Positions 52,054 to 60,118 are shown, numbered from the stretch's first letter. The stretch: 64,000 bases of DNA from Clostridia bacterium (GCA_900769075.1 CAAGFE010000078.1:1-64000), one strand, 5' to 3'. Notes: generated by a model from the letters alone, not told the origin. Program-made: numbers and translations.

Positions 52054-52123
52054 GCCCTCAAACGGGCAGAATGAGTATTGCGTTCCGGTTCACCGGGCGA
52101 CAAAACGAGGGAGGGAACTCACC

Positions 52124-52288
52124 ATGAACCAGAAGAACCAGTGCATCCATTGCTCCGTGGAAAGCTGCCAGCATCATGCCCAGGACGGCATGTGCCAGCT
52201 GACCGACATCCAGGTGGCGCCCAAGCAGAACTGCTGCAACGGCAAGGCTGACGAGAGCCAGTGCAACTCCTACAAGTGCCGCTGGTAA
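52124..52288 (+). CDS. DUF1540 family small cysteine-rich protein
   Basis: A 54-residue protein with eight Cys. It starts MNQKNQCIHCSVESCQHHAQ, continues with a MCQLTDI segment, and ends with a CNSYKCRW tail. The Cys spacing (CxxCSVxxCxH, CCN, CxSYxC) is that of DUF1540, a probable metal-binding family common in spore-forming Clostridia. GAGGGAGGGAAC precedes the ATG. It is directly upstream of the germination receptor operon and divergent from queT. Function unknown; a spore role is a guess from position. Confidence 0.85.
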   Translation: MNQKNQCIHCSVESCQHHAQDGMCQLTDIQVAPKQNCCNGKADESQCNSYKCRW

Positions 52289-52300
52289 CCTGATGAAGAA

Positions 52301-52333
52301 GGGGAGCGGAGGGCATTGCAGCCTTCGCTCCCC
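52301..52333 (+). terminator. Hairpin after the DUF1540 gene
   Basis: GGGGAGCG (52301-52308) and AGGGC pair with GCCTT and CGCTCCCC (52321-52333) with one bulged G. No T run follows, so it may be only an attenuator or mRNA-stabilising structure. Confidence 0.4.
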
Positions 52334-52354
52334 GAATCTGCCGGGAGGAACAAC

Positions 52355-53845
52355 ATGCCCACGCCCATCTCTCCCTCTCTTTCGGATACGCGCCGCTTGA
52401 TGGATGCGGCGCTTCACCGTGACATCAACCCGGACATGCATGTCCGGCACTTTTGCGTGTTCGGAAAGGAAGCGTCTCTTTATTTCGCGGAGGGTTTGTG
52501 CTCCGCGGAGCAATTGCAGCATTATGTCCTCGCGCCCATGCTGGCATTGCGCCAGGCGTCCGTTCCCGATGATATCGCCCTGGAACTGGCCCGCGCCGTA
52601 CAGGGCGCTTCGGTGGAAACCGCCGATACGGTGGAGGAGGCCGTCCGCCAGACCCTGAAGGGCAATGCCGTGGTCTGCGTGGATGGCATGAACAGCGCCC
52701 AGGCCTTCGATGTCCGGTTCTTTGTTCGCCGGGGAATTTCGCCGCCGGAAACCGAGCAGGTCGTCCTCGGCCCCCACGAGGGCTTCAACGAATCCCTGCG
52801 GGACTGCATCACCCTCATCCGCCGCATGCTGCCCACCCCCGATCTCATCGGGGAGATGCGCTCCATCGGTTACCGCTACTCGAGCAGCCTGTGCCTGATG
52901 TACCTCACGGGCGTGGCGGATGAAGCCAGCCTGTCCCGCGTGCGGGCGCGGCTGGAGGGCATCCGGGTGGATCATGTGCTGTCCATCGGCGCCCTGCAGC
53001 AGCTCATCGAGGATCGCCCCTATGCGCTATTGCCCCAGTGCATCCTGACCGAGCGCCCCGACCGGGCCGTTTCGATGCTGCTGGAGGGGCAGATCGTTCT
53101 CCTGATGGACGGTTCCAGCCAGGCGCTGGTGCTGCCGGCGAGCATCTGGCACCTCATCCATACCCCGGACGATACCTCCGCCCGGTTCCAGTACGGCACC
53201 TTCATGCGGCTGATCCGCCTGCTGGGGCTGCTGTGCGCGCTGCTGCTGCCCGGGCTGTTTGTGGCCTTCGTCACCTTTCATCCGGAAGCCCTACCGGTGA
53301 CGCTCCTCACTTCCATCCTGGAAAGCCAGGCCTCCGTGCCCTTCTCCATCCCGGTGGAGGCGCTGGTGATGCTGGTCATGTTCAACCTGATTGGCGAGGC
53401 AGCCACCCGCGTGCCGGCCATCGTCGGCGGAACGCTGGGCACCGTCAGCGGACTCATCCTGGGCACGGCGGCGGTGGACGCACATCTGGTGCATCCGCTG
53501 CTGCTGATTGTGGTAGCCGTGGCAAGCCTGGGCAGTTATGCCGTGCCGGATTATTCCCTCGGGATTGCTCTGCGCATCGGGCAGCTGCTGATGGTGCTGG
53601 CAGGGAGCATCTTCGGGGTGTACGGCATGGTGCTGTTCCTGGCAGCCGGGACAGTCCGCCTCTGCAGTCTGACGAGCCTCGGCTCGCCCTTCGCCGCGCC
53701 CTACGCGCCAGAACGCGCCCATAACCCGGACGGCGTGGTGCGCGGGCCGCTGATGTTCCAGCGCTGGCGGACCTGGCTGAGCGCTCCCCATGACCGTCAG
53801 CGGGCGAAGGGAAGCATGCGCCGCTGGGACAGGAGGAACCGATGA
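52355..53845 (+). CDS. gerAA: Spore germination protein, GerA A-subunit family
   Basis: Membrane subunit of a nutrient germinant receptor. The N-terminal half is soluble: DMHVRHFCVFGKEASLYFAE, then AVVCVDGMNSAQAFDVRFF and ISPPETEQVVLGPHEGFNES, close to the family motif with RSxxEPxxExxxRGPREGF. The C-terminal half has several membrane helices with IPVEALVMLVMFNLIGEA, RVPAIVGGTLGTVSGLILG and LGSPFAAPYAP. Length 496. GGGAGG lies before the ATG at 52355. It overlaps gerAB by 4 nt. The germinant cannot be inferred. Confidence 0.92.
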   Translation: MPTPISPSLSDTRRLMDAALHRDINPDMHVRHFCVFGKEASLYFAEGLCSAEQLQHYVLAPMLALRQASVPDDIALELARAVQGASVETADTVEEAVRQTLKGNAVVCVDGMNSAQAFDVRFFVRRGISPPETEQVVLGPHEGFNESLRDCITLIRRMLPTPDLIGEMRSIGYRYSSSLCLMYLTGVADEASLSRVRARLEGIRVDHVLSIGALQQLIEDRPYALLPQCILTERPDRAVSMLLEGQIVLLMDGSSQALVLPASIWHLIHTPDDTSARFQYGTFMRLIRLLGLLCALLLPGLFVAFVTFHPEALPVTLLTSILESQASVPFSIPVEALVMLVMFNLIGEAATRVPAIVGGTLGTVSGLILGTAAVDAHLVHPLLLIVVAVASLGSYAVPDYSLGIALRIGQLLMVLAGSIFGVYGMVLFLAAGTVRLCSLTSLGSPFAAPYAPERAHNPDGVVRGPLMFQRWRTWLSAPHDRQRAKGSMRRWDRRNR

Positions 53846-54897
53846 ACCGTCAAATCCATGCCCGTGTGGACGGGGAACGGCGGGCGCAGCTCACGCTGAT
53901 CCAATTGCTGTGCGCCGTGTCCGTCTGGCGGACGATGATGACCCGGATTCTGCCCCTGTGCGGGGCTTCTGCCTGGTGGACGGGCCTGCTCTGCCTGCTG
54001 CCGGGCGCCGCGGCCGCGCTGCTCTTCCGCGCTGCGATGACCCTGACCCGTTCCTCCACGCTGACGGAGGCGATTCGCGCCTGCCTGGGCCAATTCGGCG
54101 CGATGGGGATCTCCCTCCTGCTGGGCGTGCTGCTCCTGCTGGACGGCGTTTCCTCCATCACCGCGCTGATCACCCTGTTCACCGAGGGCCTCGGCACCCG
54201 CGGCACCCAGTTTACCCTGGCCATCCTGACCGGGATGATGCTGCTGTTCAGCCTGCACCGGGAAGGTCTTGCTCGGGCTGCGGTTTTTCTGCGTTGGGGA
54301 ATGATCGGCGCAGCGGTGCTGGTGGCTGCCTTCCTGCTGGGCGACGCAAGGATCGATAACCTGTTCCCGTTCCAGGGGGACGGCGCCGCCTCCCTCCCTG
54401 GCGCACTGAAGGCAGGCGCAAGCCTGGGCTGGCCCCTGGCGCTGCTGCTGACGGTGGCGCCCTGTGCAGGCAAGGGGCGGCTGCGGAGCGGCGTCCTGCC
54501 GGTGTTTTGCGCCGTGGCGGCGGTTTTCCTGCTGACGCTCATCATCCCGCATGAGCAGCTTGTCCGGCCGAGCGGCCTGGCGTCCCTGCTGCTGCTCCCG
54601 ACCCGGTTTTCGCCCAATGCGCTGCGCGTGCTTGCCATGAGCCTGCTGATGCTGGCCTTCTTCCTGTCCATCGGCGCATCGGCGCAGATGGCGACGACGC
54701 ACCTCGGCATGCCCTGGAAGTCCGTGCCCGCTTGGGTGCCTTACGGGCTGCTGGCGGGGATGTTCATCACCCAGGCGGCGAATATCTCCCGGCTCTGGCA
54801 GGGGCTTGGACGGATCGAGCCCTGGCTGATCGTCCCGCTGGCGGCGCTGGCTCTGCTCTGCCTGCCGATTGCCCTCATCAGGAGGAAAAGACCATGA
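53842..54897 (+). CDS. gerAB: Spore germination permease, GerA B-subunit family
   Basis: APC-superfamily transporter-like subunit that binds the germinant. The 351 residues form about ten helices. The N terminus (ERRAQLTLIQLLCAVSVWRT) departs from the usual GerAB start but keeps its position, and LLLGVLLLLDGVSSITALIT and LFSLHREGLARAAVFL fit the family. The ATG overlaps the gerAA stop and has AGGAGG upstream; the stop overlaps gerAC. Sequence is diverged, and the call relies partly on the operon. Confidence 0.85.
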   Translation: MNRQIHARVDGERRAQLTLIQLLCAVSVWRTMMTRILPLCGASAWWTGLLCLLPGAAAALLFRAAMTLTRSSTLTEAIRACLGQFGAMGISLLLGVLLLLDGVSSITALITLFTEGLGTRGTQFTLAILTGMMLLFSLHREGLARAAVFLRWGMIGAAVLVAAFLLGDARIDNLFPFQGDGAASLPGALKAGASLGWPLALLLTVAPCAGKGRLRSGVLPVFCAVAAVFLLTLIIPHEQLVRPSGLASLLLLPTRFSPNALRVLAMSLLMLAFFLSIGASAQMATTHLGMPWKSVPAWVPYGLLAGMFITQAANISRLWQGLGRIEPWLIVPLAALALLCLPIALIRRKRP

Positions 54898-55889
54898 AAC
54901 GTCTGCTGGCATTGCTGCTGATCCTGAGCTGCTGCACATCCTGCACGGCCCTGCCTGCGGAGGAGCGTGCCTTTGCGGTGGTGCTCTGCGTGGAGAAGGA
55001 CGGGCCCGCATGGCGCGTCCATGGGCGCATCCCGACCTACCAGAGCGGCGGCGGGTATCTGACCGTCACCGGAGAAGGCGATGCACTGCCTTCCGCGCTG
55101 GCGGACATGGAAACCGCTGCCCCCATGCATGTGCATCTGTCCCAGCTGCGGCTGCTGGTGCTGACCCCCGGCGTGGTGGATGGTGGGGAACTCCCGGCCG
55201 TGCTGACGGCCTTCTCTGAGCGCGCCGACATGCGCCAGCAGTGCGCCGTCGCCATGACCGACGTCCCCGGCGATGCGCTCATGGAGGCCCTCGAACCCGT
55301 GACCGGCGCACGACTGTCGAAGTCCATCGATGTACTGCTGGACAGCAGCCTGGAACGGGGGACGATTCTTCCCGCGACCCTCGCGGAAGTCACCCGCATG
55401 GGGGAACGCCAGACGCCTGTGCTCATTGGCCTGACGCTTCAGGCGGGAAGGCTCGAGCTCTCCGGCGGCTATCCGCTGACGGACACGAACCAGGCCGGCG
55501 AGCGCCTCACGCCGGAGGATACCGCCCTGCTGTCCCTGCTGACGGGCCGTGCCAAATCGCTGCGTCTGACCTTCTCCGGCGGCAACGCGGAGGTTCGGGA
55601 GGCGTCCGCCCGGCTGTCCCTCTCCGACGATGCGCAGACCGCCTCCGTCCGTCTGACGCTGCGGGCCACCCTGTCCAGCATTCCGCCCCAGGAACTGGAG
55701 CGGCGCCTGGCGGAGGATTGTCTGCGCCTGCTCAGCCGCCTGTCCGCCCAGGGATGCGATGTGTTGGGACTGGGCCGGAAGGCCATCCTGCGCACCCATG
55801 ATCTCTCAGCCTGGCATGCGCTGGACTGGCCCGCCAAAGTTCGCAGGCTCAGGTGGAGCGTGTCCGTGGGCGTCACCGGCCCGGCATAA
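54894..55889 (+). CDS. gerAC: Spore germination lipoprotein, Ger(x)C family
   Basis: Lipoprotein subunit of the germinant receptor. The signal MKRLLALLLILSCCTSCTAL offers lipobox cysteines at ILSC or CTSC. The mature protein has VVLCVEKDGPAWRVHGRIPT, HLSQLRLLVLTPGV and a C-terminal RRLAEDCLRLLSRLSAQGCD helix as in GerAC. Length 331, slightly short for the family (about 370). The ATG at 54894 overlaps gerAB by 4 nt. Transcription probably ends in the terminator at the end of repeat copy 2. Confidence 0.87.
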   Translation: MKRLLALLLILSCCTSCTALPAEERAFAVVLCVEKDGPAWRVHGRIPTYQSGGGYLTVTGEGDALPSALADMETAAPMHVHLSQLRLLVLTPGVVDGGELPAVLTAFSERADMRQQCAVAMTDVPGDALMEALEPVTGARLSKSIDVLLDSSLERGTILPATLAEVTRMGERQTPVLIGLTLQAGRLELSGGYPLTDTNQAGERLTPEDTALLSLLTGRAKSLRLTFSGGNAEVREASARLSLSDDAQTASVRLTLRATLSSIPPQELERRLAEDCLRLLSRLSAQGCDVLGLGRKAILRTHDLSAWHALDWPAKVRRLRWSVSVGVTGPA

Positions 55890-55891
55890 GT

Positions 55892-56128
55892 GAAGGCACT
55901 GCATCCGTTCGCAGTGCCTTCAGCCCATCAGCAACCCTATGGGAGGTGTCGGAGGGCCCGCAGGCCCTCTGACTGGATTCGTATCGACCGGCTTTGCCGG
56001 TCGGGCGGGGAGTTTCCCTCCGCAAAATGCAATTTAGCGGAGGGAAACCTTCCTCAGCCTCTCTCGACAAAGTGCCATCGGCACTTTGTCGATGCTCTGA
56101 AGGCACTGCATCCGTTCGCAGTGCCTTC
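55892..56128. repeat. Structured intergenic repeat, copy 2
   Basis: The core (about 55922-56098) matches the core of copy 1 and holds hairpins GAGGGCC/GGCCCTC, ACCGGC/GCCGGT, a 12-bp stem GTTTCCCTCCGC/GCGGAGGGAAAC (56012-56048) and the same perfect 13-bp TCGACAAAGTGCC stem (56064-56092). Two identical 30-bp segments, 55892-55921 and 56099-56128, bracket it. Each is itself a hairpin with arms GAAGGCACTG and CAGTGCCTTC. These flanks are unrelated in sequence to the flanks of copy 1. It fills the gap between gerAC and a convergent GNAT gene. Confidence 0.88.
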
Positions 56129-56137
56129 GCTCTTTTT
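56099..56137 (+). terminator. Terminator at right end of repeat copy 2
   Basis: GAAGGCACTG (56099-56108) pairs with CAGTGCCTTC (56119-56128), followed by a T run at 56133-56137. It ends the ger operon transcript. Confidence 0.75.
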
Positions 56138-56639
56138 ATTTGGTGTACATCATTTTCACAATGGGCCGCATTTCGCCCTGATACAGCGCGTTTCCCTCAA
56201 AAACCCGGCGAAATCCGCATTTCTCCAGCACCCGAAGGGAGGCAAGGTTCTCCGCCAAACAGATGCCCGCAACCTGGGTGAGGCCGAGCCGATCCATCAT
56301 CACCGGCAGGAAGGCGCATACGGCTTCGGTGGCATAGCCCTGACCGGCTGCAGCCCTGACGGTGTGATAGCCGATCTCCCATTCCCCTCCGCCCAGCGGA
56401 CAGAGCTGCACATACCCGACAAATCTGCCCTCTGCCAGCATCGGATGAACAAAGGGCCCCTCGGTACCGCCGTAGCAGCTTGTCAGGAAGCCGATGATCT
56501 CTGCAGCCGCTTCAACGGAGTCAAAAACCTCATCCGGCACAAACCGGCGCGTGTCTTCATCCAGGGAGCCCAGGTGGAGCGCCTCCGCCATGTCCGGCGT
56601 GAAATCGGTAATCACCAGCCGCTTGGTATCAATCCTCAT
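56136..56639 (-). CDS. GNAT acetyltransferase, RimJ/RimL-like
   Basis: A 167-residue protein starting MRIDTKRLVITDFTPDMAEA, the usual opening of RimJ/RimL-type acetyltransferases. Motif A covers WEIGYHTVRAAAGQGYATEA and is followed by GICLAENLASLRVLEKCGF. The substrate is unknown. It overlaps the end of ispE by 11 nt and probably relies on coupled translation; an upstream TTG at 56645 is the alternative start. Its stop codon touches the T run of the ger terminator. Confidence 0.85.
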   Translation of the reverse strand: MRIDTKRLVITDFTPDMAEALHLGSLDEDTRRFVPDEVFDSVEAAAEIIGFLTSCYGGTEGPFVHPMLAEGRFVGYVQLCPLGGGEWEIGYHTVRAAAGQGYATEAVCAFLPVMMDRLGLTQVAGICLAENLASLRVLEKCGFRRVFEGNALYQGEMRPIVKMMYTK

Positions 56640-57501
56640 GGTCAATCACCACGCTTTCCATACAGGTTTTGCAGCGGAAGGTATTCGCCCAAGGGGCATG
56701 GAGGGCCGCGAAGGCGGTGTCCGCTGCGGCTTCGCTTTCAAACGCGCCGAACACCGCTGACCCGCTGCCGGTCATCTGCGCGGCGAATGCCCCCTGTTCC
56801 TTCAGCATGCAGATGGCCTGGGCGATGCCGTCCCTGCGCGCGGCGCTCACGGGCTGCATGACGTTGGCCATCGCCGCGTTCAGGGCCTGACCGTCACCCT
56901 TTTGCAGCGCCAGCGCGGCAGCGGCATTGTTCGGCCTTTCATGCCTCGTATCCGCATGGTAAGCCGTGAAGATCTCTTTGGTGGACAATCCCTCGCAGGG
57001 CTGCACGACCACCAGGGGCCAGCAGCGGCCGCAGGGGAGGGGCTGCATTATCTCGCCGATGCCGGTGGTGCGGGCCAGTCCGCCGCGGATGCAGAAGGGG
57101 ACATCGGCCCCCAGCGTCAGGCCGATGGCTTCCAATTCATCCCGGGACAGATGCAGCCCCCACAGCCTGTTCAGGCCGGTCAGCACACCGGCTGCGTCCG
57201 CACTGCCGCCGCCCATGCCCGCGCCCACGGGAATCCGCTTGTCCACATGGATGGCTGCGCCCCGGGAATATCCGCTGTAGTGCTTCAAAGCCAAGGCTGC
57301 GCGGTAGGCCAGGTGCTTTTCGTCCGCAGGCAGCAGAGGGAATCCGCCCGTCGTCAGCGTGATGTCCTTTGCCGGAGCCAGCGTGATCTCATCCGACAGG
57401 GAAACCGGCTGCATGAGCATGTCCATCAGATGGTAGCCGTCCTCCCGCTGACCAACGATGTCCAGCGTCCAGTTGATCTTGGCCCGGGCCTTCAAGCGCA
57501 T
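56629..57501 (-). CDS. ispE: 4-diphosphocytidyl-2-C-methyl-D-erythritol kinase
   Basis: GHMP kinase of the MEP isoprenoid pathway. The 290 residues show the N-terminal LKARAKINWTLDIVGQREDG (catalytic Lys region), the glycine-rich ATP loop VGAGMGGGSADAAGVLTGLN, LGADVPFCIRGG and MTGSGSAVFGAF near the C terminus. GGAGG precedes the ATG. It is divergent from the DUF1934 gene with overlapping promoters. Confidence 0.95.
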   Translation of the reverse strand: MRLKARAKINWTLDIVGQREDGYHLMDMLMQPVSLSDEITLAPAKDITLTTGGFPLLPADEKHLAYRAALALKHYSGYSRGAAIHVDKRIPVGAGMGGGSADAAGVLTGLNRLWGLHLSRDELEAIGLTLGADVPFCIRGGLARTTGIGEIMQPLPCGRCWPLVVVQPCEGLSTKEIFTAYHADTRHERPNNAAAALALQKGDGQALNAAMANVMQPVSAARRDGIAQAICMLKEQGAFAAQMTGSGSAVFGAFESEAAADTAFAALHAPWANTFRCKTCMESVVIDHED

Positions 57502-57532
57502 GGCTTTCTTCCTCCGTCACGTCAATAACCCT

Positions 57533-57561
57533 ATGATACGCCATCGTGGGTGATTGTGCAA
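57533..57561 (-). promoter_or_regulatory. ispE promoter
   Basis: On the minus strand TTGCAC (57561-57556), a 17-nt spacer and TATCAT (57538-57533). Its -35 overlaps that of the plus-strand promoter. Confidence 0.65.
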
Positions 57562-57582
57562 GGGGAAAATCTGTGCTATAAT
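57554..57582 (+). promoter_or_regulatory. DUF1934 operon promoter
   Basis: TTGTGC (57554-57559), a 17-nt spacer and TATAAT (57577-57582), about 25 nt before the gene. Confidence 0.8.
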
Positions 57583-57608
57583 AAAAGCCAGCGCAAAGGA
57601 GGAACCCT

Positions 57609-58073
57609 ATGGAGAACAAAGTGATCCCTGTGATTGTCACGCTGTCCAGCTATACCCGCGGCGAAAACAGCGAGAAGGAGCAGCCCATCCGTCTGATGTG
57701 CCGCGGCAAACTGAAGCCCACCACGGACGGCTGCATGCTCCGCTATCAAGAGATACAGCAGGAGGATACGGGCGAAACGGTAGCGCAGACCGTTATCCTG
57801 AACATCCAGCAGACCCCCGAGCCCCGCGTCACCATGACCCGCCTGGGGGATTTCGGCACGACCATGGCCTTTGTGAAGGATCGCCGCTTTGAGGGCGCTT
57901 ATCATACGCCCTACGGCGATCTGGGCCTGGCCCTGTACGCCATGCAGGTGCAGTGCAAGGTGGCGGAGGATCATGGCAGCGTCCACCTGGAATACCAGCT
58001 GGATATGCAGGGGAGCTATTCTGCGGTGCAGTGCATTGATGTCAGCTTCTGCGCGGAAAGCGGCAAGCCATGA
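57609..58073 (+). CDS. DUF1934 domain protein (YwiB-like)
   Basis: A 154-residue beta-barrel protein of the DUF1934 family, structurally calycin-like and of unknown function. Visible family features are PVIVTLSSYTRGENSEKEQP, LRYQEIQQEDTGETVAQTVI, RVTMTRLGDFGTTMAF and the ending HLEYQLDMQGSYSAVQCIDV. In many Firmicutes it lies upstream of argS; here argS is absent and an unknown gene overlaps its stop. AAAGGAGG lies before the ATG. Confidence 0.88.
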   Translation: MENKVIPVIVTLSSYTRGENSEKEQPIRLMCRGKLKPTTDGCMLRYQEIQQEDTGETVAQTVILNIQQTPEPRVTMTRLGDFGTTMAFVKDRRFEGAYHTPYGDLGLALYAMQVQCKVAEDHGSVHLEYQLDMQGSYSAVQCIDVSFCAESGKP

Positions 58074-58567
58074 TGAAGACGCTGCGGGCTCAGGTGCAGA
58101 ACGCATTGTACGCTGTGCCCGCCAAACGAAAGCCGGCGCTGCGGCGCTCCGATGCGCCGGACGCGCTGCTGGCGACCGACCTGACGCTGATTGCCGGGGC
58201 GGAGGAGGTGGCCCGTTTCTGCGAGGACATCGGCCGTCTGGGCTGGCGAACTTCGCTGCGAAGGGGCTGGCTCACGCTGGACGCGCCCGTTCCCGTCCCG
58301 GAGGCTGTCCTGGATGAACCCGGGGCGGGGGAATGCGCCTGCTGCATCTCCCTGCTGAAGCGCCATCCCGATGATGCCCCCGCCGAACAATATATCCGCG
58401 CCGTGGTCAAGGCGGCGGACGCCGGCCGTCAGCCCTTTGAGCGCTTATGCGGGGAGCTCCATACGGAATTTGCCGCCTGCCTGCGCAGGCATGAAGCCCT
58501 GCCCGGCGTGCTGCTGCCCTATCTGTGTGAAGCCAGCCGAACCCTGAGGGAGGGAGAATCAACATGA
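58070..58567 (+). CDS. Protein of unknown function
   Basis: Not recognised. The 165-residue protein is rich in Ala, Arg, Leu and Glu, mostly helical by appearance, with a basic N terminus (LYAVPAKRKPALRRSDAPDA) and a Cys cluster in ECACCISLL. No membrane helix or signal peptide. Its ATG overlaps the DUF1934 stop and its own stop overlaps the next gene, so it is clearly translated as part of the operon. Confidence 0.75.
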   Translation: MMKTLRAQVQNALYAVPAKRKPALRRSDAPDALLATDLTLIAGAEEVARFCEDIGRLGWRTSLRRGWLTLDAPVPVPEAVLDEPGAGECACCISLLKRHPDDAPAEQYIRAVVKAADAGRQPFERLCGELHTEFAACLRRHEALPGVLLPYLCEASRTLREGEST

Positions 58568-59214
58568 TTATCACCTGTATCGGTCACGCCAAGTTTCTGA
58601 TTGAGCTGGAAACCGGCATGCATATCGTTACGGACCCCTATGATGCCACCTGCGGCTATCCGGTGACCCCTGTCCGGGCGGATGTGGCGCTGGTATCCCA
58701 TGGGCATCACGATCACAGTGCGGTGGACACCCTGACCGGCTCGCCCCGGGTGATCGAACGCTCCGGTGCATATGACCTGGGCGAAGGCGTGTCTGTTACC
58801 GCGGTCGAGGCCTTTCACGATGATGCGGAGGGCGCCAAGCGAGGCAAAACGCTGCTCTTCAGCCTCCGCGCGGAAGGATTGAAAGTCGCGCACCTGGGCG
58901 ATCTGGGCCATCTGCCCACACCGGCCCAGTGCGACCAGCTCGGCCCGGTGGATGTTTTGATGCTCCCCGTGGGCGGTTTTTTCACCATCGATGCGGCTGC
59001 GGCAAAAAAGACCGCCGAGCTGCTGCAGGCGCGGGTCATCCTGCCCATGCATTACAAAACCCGCGTCAATGCGGATTGGCCCATTGCGCCAGTGACGGAA
59101 TTTACCGGCCTGTTCACCGTCCCCGCGGAGGACCTCGACCTGCTTCGCGTTGCGAAGGGAGATTTGATGTGCCAGCCGTCGGTCGTCGTTCTGCGTCCGC
59201 AGAGCCTGAAATAA
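58564..59214 (+). CDS. MBL-fold metal-dependent hydrolase, UPF0173-like
   Basis: A 216-residue beta-lactamase-fold protein. Motifs: IGHAKFLIEL, IVTDPYDATCGYP, LVSHGHHDHSAVD (metal HxHxDH), VAHLGDLGHL, LMLPVGGFFTIDA and ILPMHYKTR. This set is typical of the YtkL/UPF0173 and related UlaG-like hydrolases; the substrate is unknown. Its ATG overlaps the preceding stop by 4 nt. Confidence 0.88.
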   Translation: MIITCIGHAKFLIELETGMHIVTDPYDATCGYPVTPVRADVALVSHGHHDHSAVDTLTGSPRVIERSGAYDLGEGVSVTAVEAFHDDAEGAKRGKTLLFSLRAEGLKVAHLGDLGHLPTPAQCDQLGPVDVLMLPVGGFFTIDAAAAKKTAELLQARVILPMHYKTRVNADWPIAPVTEFTGLFTVPAEDLDLLRVAKGDLMCQPSVVVLRPQSLK

Positions 59215-59231
59215 CAAAGGAGGAATCCACC

Positions 59232-59750
59232 ATGGGGAAGAAAGTCGGCACCCTGATCAAAGCTGCCCGCACCGGCGCAGACATGACCCAGGAACAGCTG
59301 GCCCGCCGCATCAGCGGGCTGAGCGCCAATGACATCAGCCTGGCTGAGCGCGGGGAAAAGAATCTCACCCAGGACCAGCTGAAGAAGATCGCCACGATCA
59401 CCGGCGTGACGCAGGCATCCCTCATCAACGCCGCCAAGGAGGAGAACGCCTCCTCCGCCAAATCCACCCAGGCAAAAAAGTCCACTGCGTCCAATTCCAC
59501 CCAGACGAAAAAGTCGACCGCTGCCAAAACGCCTGCAAACGCCAACAGTACCATGAAGGTGACCGCCACGGAGCGCAAGCTGGTGGAGGCATACCGACTG
59601 GCGGATTCCGACACCAGGAAGCGCGCCATGAACCTGCTCAGGGGCAAGGAGGAAAGCGTGCTGGGAACCCTTTTGGGCGGCTCAAACCTCAGCGACAAAG
59701 TGGAGGATGTGCTGGGCGATGTGCTGGGCGGCCTGCTTGGCAGTAAATGA
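59232..59750 (+). CDS. XRE-family helix-turn-helix protein with low-complexity linker
   Basis: The first 70 residues form a Cro/C1-type HTH (IKAARTGADMTQEQLARRIS, then LSANDISLAERGEKNLTQDQ). A linker of about 40 residues is made of Lys-Ser-Thr repeats (AKSTQAKKSTASNSTQTKKS). The C-terminal part has KVTATERKLVEAYRLADSDT and a Gly/Leu-rich tail (LGDVLGGLLGSK). Length 172. The linker and tail are unusual for a repressor; the tail may mediate oligomerisation. AAAGGAGG precedes the ATG. It is the last gene of the DUF1934 unit. Confidence 0.8.
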   Translation: MGKKVGTLIKAARTGADMTQEQLARRISGLSANDISLAERGEKNLTQDQLKKIATITGVTQASLINAAKEENASSAKSTQAKKSTASNSTQTKKSTAAKTPANANSTMKVTATERKLVEAYRLADSDTRKRAMNLLRGKEESVLGTLLGGSNLSDKVEDVLGDVLGGLLGSK

Positions 59751-59762
59751 GCCTGTTTGGGA

Positions 59763-59786
59763 GCCGCCGGGGAAAACTCCGGCGGC
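59763..59786 (+). terminator. GC-rich hairpin after the XRE gene
   Basis: GCCGCCGG (59763-59770) pairs with CCGGCGGC (59779-59786). No T run follows directly, so its role as terminator is uncertain. Confidence 0.4.
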
Positions 59787-59850
59787 CCTGCACAGAAATG
59801 TCCTGCATTTTGCGGGAATGCGGGAATTAAAACTTTTTTCGATTTACCCC

Positions 59851-59879
59851 TTGACATCCACCCGCTCCTGTGTTAATAT
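59851..59879 (+). promoter_or_regulatory. tRNA-Val promoter
   Basis: TTGACA (59851-59856), a 17-nt spacer and TAATAT (59874-59879), about 35 nt before the tRNA. Confidence 0.8.
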
Positions 59880-59914
59880 ATACAGCGTTGACGGCAATAC
59901 TGCCGTATCCATAT

Positions 59915-59988
59915 GGGATTATAGCTCAGTTGGTTAGAGCGCCACGTTGACATCGTGGAGGTCATAGGTTCGAGCCCTACTAATCCCA
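59915..59988 (+). tRNA. tRNA-Val (anticodon GAC)
   Basis: Cloverleaf with acceptor GGGATTA/TAATCCC, D-arm TAGCTCAGTTGGTTAGAGC, anticodon arm CCACG-TTGACAT-CGTGG giving GAC, and T-arm with GGTTCGAGCCC. Discriminator A at 59988; CCA is not encoded. It stands alone with its own promoter and terminator. Confidence 0.96.
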
Positions 59989-59997
59989 CTGCTGATG

Positions 59998-60027
59998 GCC
60001 TTGCGAAAAGCAAGGCTTTATTTTTTT
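59998..60027 (+). terminator. tRNA-Val terminator
   Basis: GCCTTGC (59998-60004) pairs with GCAAGGC (60010-60016) around GAAAA, followed by TTTATTTTTTT. Confidence 0.9.
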
Positions 60028-60067
60028 CCGCGACAGCCACCATGCTGCCTGCTCCCAATTGCGCCAC

Positions 60068-60098
60068 AAAAAACTGCCTCCCGGAAGAGGGGAGGCAG
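60068..60098 (-). terminator. Terminator of the FMN-binding-like gene
   Basis: On the minus strand CTGCCTCCC pairs with GGGAGGCAG, followed by TTTTTT. Confidence 0.9.
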
Positions 60099-60118
60099 CA
60101 TGTTGCTCATGGATCAGA

